From: DATLEX01 sp035525015
GTDB lineage: Bacteria; Acidobacteriota; Thermoanaerobaculia; Gp7-AA8
DNA length: 14,450 bases
Assembly: GCA_035525015.1 (NCBI GenBank)
Contig: DATLFC010000055.1
Location: forward strand, 1 to 14,450
Direction: 5' to 3'
How positions within the stretch are numbered: position 1 is the first letter of the stretch; every line of letters starts with the position of its first letter. The notes beneath the pieces were generated by a model, which made no database searches, was not told where the DNA came from, and saw nothing but the letters and a program-made list of their open reading frames with translations. Of the stretch, positions 13,156 through 14,450 are shown one piece after another. The position numbers and the translations under genes were made by a program.

Positions 13156-13299
13156 ATGTGGGTCTTCGACGGAGAAGAATGGACGCAGGAGGGAGAGGAA
13201 GAGAAGCGGAAGCCTGATATGCCGCCTCCGCCACCCGAAGAGTTTCTGCATCCACAACTGCAGGTTGCCGAGGTCGTGCAGACCAACAGGAAGCGTTAG
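13156..13299 (+). CDS. Small Trp- and Glu-rich protein (47 residues) of unknown function
   Basis: An ORF of 47 residues: an N-terminal MWVFDGEEW motif, an acidic then Lys/Arg-rich stretch (10-19), a run of five prolines (22-26), and a basic end (TNRKR). ATG 13156 has AGGAAAGGGG upstream at good spacing, and the 11-base leader CCAGGCAGGAA is shared with the anti-sigma gene. A real small gene is likely because of the strong ribosome site, the ordered composition and the stop placed 2 nt before the inverted array. It has no signal peptide or membrane segment, and I recognise no domain. In the 129 nt before it I see no clear promoter. Confidence 0.6.
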   Translation: MWVFDGEEWTQEGEEEKRKPDMPPPPPEEFLHPQLQVAEVVQTNRKR

Positions 13300-13301
13300 C
13301 C

Positions 13302-13356
13302 GTTAACCGTGAACCGTTCACCGGCGTACGGTGACGGCTCGCGGTTGACGGTTAAC
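13302..13356. repeat. Second inverted heptamer array between convergent genes
   Basis: The left arm reads in 7-nt units GTTAACC, GTGAACC, GTTCACC (13302-13322). The right arm (13329-13356) is the reverse complement of GTTAACC, GTCAACC, GCGAGCC, GTCACCG. The arms form an imperfect long stem around a short GCGTA loop; the right arm has one extra heptad. It fills the 52-nt gap between the small gene (stop 13299) and the alpha/beta hydrolase, and the hydrolase stop TAA (13354-13352) lies inside its GTTAAC. A bidirectional terminator or a repeat-element insertion is likely. Confidence 0.8.
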
Positions 13357-14143
13357 CACCCCTCGGCGTGTGCCGCCTCAGGAAATCCAGCACCAGCGGC
13401 TCCACGACCGTCTGCGCCACGCTGAAAATCCTGTCGGCGTGGTAGTTCCCGCTGATGTCGAGGATGTGCAGTTCCTTCGGCTCGTGAGCCCTCTCGAAGA
13501 TCGCCTCGGAATGGGTGTGGCGGATGAGCCAGTCGTCCTTCACGTGAATGAGGCAGAGCGGGACGTGCACGTTCTGCACGTCGTCGGCCGCGCGCAGCTT
13601 CGCCGTGCGCCGGGTCCTCCAGTCGAACCGCGGCTTTCGGAGAGCCTGCCCGAGGGCGATGTGGCGATGGAGCGTGAAGAGGTTCAGACGCGGCGTGATC
13701 ATCGCGAAGTCGGCGACGGCCGAGATCAGCAGCAGTGAAACGATCGGCAGATCGTGTCGCGCCGCGGTCGAGATCGCGATGGCCCCCCCGTAGGAGAGGC
13801 CGAGGAGCGTGACGGCCTCGATCGTCGAGCTGGTCATGATCTGGCGGACCACGGCGGCGACGTCGTGGTGCTCGTGCAGGTTGAACCCGTAGGTGCCGCC
13901 GCTCGCGCCGTGCCCCCGCACGTCGACGACGGCGGCCCGGTAGCCGGCGCGGTTCAGGAGCGCGGCGAGGCGGACCATCGCCGGATGGCGCCGTTCGCGC
14001 CAGAAACCGGGGATGATCACCACCAGGCCGGGCGACGGGACGTCATACACGTCGTAGTGGATGAGGGTCCCGTCGAACGACACCGCCGTGAAGGCGATGG
14101 GGTCGGGTGACAGCGGGTCTCTGGCGAGGGTGCTTGACATCAT
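13352..14143 (-). CDS. Alpha/beta-fold serine hydrolase
   Basis: A 263-residue soluble hydrolase. The nucleophile elbow is G115-L-S117-Y-G-G120, the acid is D203 or D204 (HVKDDW), and the histidine is H235 (SGNYHADR), so the catalytic triad is intact. The oxyanion region is IIPGFW (43-48), and VVDVRGHGASGG (72-83) is the usual strand and turn. The product looks like the monoacylglycerol-lipase/esterase-type group; the substrate is unknown. I chose ATG 14143 (MMSSTL...) because TAGGAAG lies 7 nt upstream; the longer ORF to 14296 adds non-homologous basic residues. It is convergent with the small gene and divergent from the lipoprotein gene. Confidence 0.88.
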   Translation of the reverse strand: MMSSTLARDPLSPDPIAFTAVSFDGTLIHYDVYDVPSPGLVVIIPGFWRERRHPAMVRLAALLNRAGYRAAVVDVRGHGASGGTYGFNLHEHHDVAAVVRQIMTSSTIEAVTLLGLSYGGAIAISTAARHDLPIVSLLLISAVADFAMITPRLNLFTLHRHIALGQALRKPRFDWRTRRTAKLRAADDVQNVHVPLCLIHVKDDWLIRHTHSEAIFERAHEPKELHILDISGNYHADRIFSVAQTVVEPLVLDFLRRHTPRGG

Positions 14144-14320
14144 CCGGCGGCTTCCTAATAGTACCGTCCGCGCGGCGCACGGCGCCCGTTCCCTGGAGAC
14201 ACTTCTCCTCCTCGCCATGCGAGGCAATGGTTTCCAATCCCATGAGAAATGAGGTGAGTTGGGCACCCGGACACATTCAGCGATCCACTCGATCACAATT
14301 TTGAAATGAAGGAGATTGCA
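14144..14320. promoter_or_regulatory. Divergent intergenic region (hydrolase / lipoprotein)
   Basis: This 177-nt region should carry both promoters. CCTCGC-CAT-GCGAGG (14210-14224) is a perfect 6-bp inverted repeat with a 3-nt loop, a possible operator. CACAAT (14294-14299) is a weak -10 for the lipoprotein gene, and TACTAT (14163-14158 on minus) a weak -10 for the hydrolase. No convincing -35 was seen for either. Confidence 0.35.
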
Positions 14321-14450
14321 ATGAAGAAGTCTCTCGTTCTGACGCTCATCGCTCTGCTCTGCGTAGCCACGCTCGTCGGCTGCCAGCGCGAGGAAAACGT
14401 CAACGTCGATACAGCCGAGACCGACACGGTGATGATGACCGATACGACCG
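14321..14450 (+). CDS. Lipoprotein, partial (right edge)
   Basis: The first 43 codons of a gene cut by the window. A classic lipoprotein signal: MKKS, hydrophobic core (5-17), then lipobox L18-V-G-C21. After Cys21 the sequence is polar, Asp/Thr-rich (NVNVDTAETDTVMMTDTT), a likely linker. The ribosome site AAGGAG (14309-14314) lies 6 nt upstream, one of the best in the window, suggesting strong expression. Function cannot be told from this part. Confidence 0.8.
   Translation, partial: MKKSLVLTLIALLCVATLVGCQREENVNVDTAETDTVMMTDTT

Noticed and set aside
14144..14296. N-terminal extension of the alpha/beta hydrolase
   Set aside because: The extra residues are basic and unlike the family; TAGGAAG supports ATG 14143.

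Overview
The window is a GC-rich (roughly two-thirds G+C by eye), gene-dense bacterial chromosome segment. It mixes GTG starts, short overlapping operons, an ECF sigma / zinc anti-sigma pair, a PilR-type sigma-54 activator, a lone DUF192 lipoprotein, a PTPS-III-like folate enzyme and a eukaryote/archaeon-like ITPase. This fits an Acidobacteriota-like organism or another GC-rich environmental lineage. That placement is inference; there is no rRNA or other decisive marker, and no tRNA, transposase or CRISPR array was seen.

Layout. (1) 1-902, minus: a membrane-anchored alkaline-phosphatase-superfamily hydrolase, cut by the left edge. (2) 928-5647, plus: an overlapping two-gene pair, an Eco57I-type adenine DNA methyltransferase followed by a small SNF2/DEAH helicase. 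It resembles a restriction or defence module but has no visible nuclease. (3) 5655-7525, plus: a PilR/NtrC-family regulator whose TATAAT lies over the helicase stop, then a DUF192 protein joined by an ATGA overlap. (4) 7582-8484, plus: a rhomboid-like membrane protein without the catalytic Ser/His, with a C-terminal Cys cluster. (5) 8485-8565: an inverted heptamer array filling the gap to the convergent gene 8566-9078 (zinc ribbon plus Arg/Gly/Gln-rich tail). (6) 9110-10938, plus: a tight operon of PTPS-III-like protein, DUF1802 protein and DjlA-like J-domain protein, divergent from the zinc-ribbon gene with overlapping -10 boxes. (7) 10939-11281: a 343-nt gap with two promoter candidates and a hairpin. 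(8) 11282-12395, plus: ECF sigma factor with a very acidic tail and its zinc anti-sigma. (9) 12415-13026, plus: an ITPA-like XTP/dITP pyrophosphatase. (10) 13156-13299, plus: a 47-residue small protein. (11) 13302-13356: a second inverted heptamer array, then the convergent alpha/beta hydrolase 13352-14143 (minus). (12) 14321 to the right edge, plus: a partial lipoprotein.

The most interesting signals are: the nuclease-less methyltransferase-helicase pair, with an AT-rich in-frame patch and a heptamer tract inside the methyltransferase; heptanucleotide inverted arrays that exactly fill two convergent gaps; a recurring arrangement in which a TANNNT box sits 6-8 nt before a GTG start with no Shine-Dalgarno sequence, suggesting leaderless mRNAs; the ExxHGH PTPS-III motif; and the acid-tailed ECF sigma factor with a hairpin over its candidate promoter. 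All functional statements come from reading motifs by eye; no database search was run.
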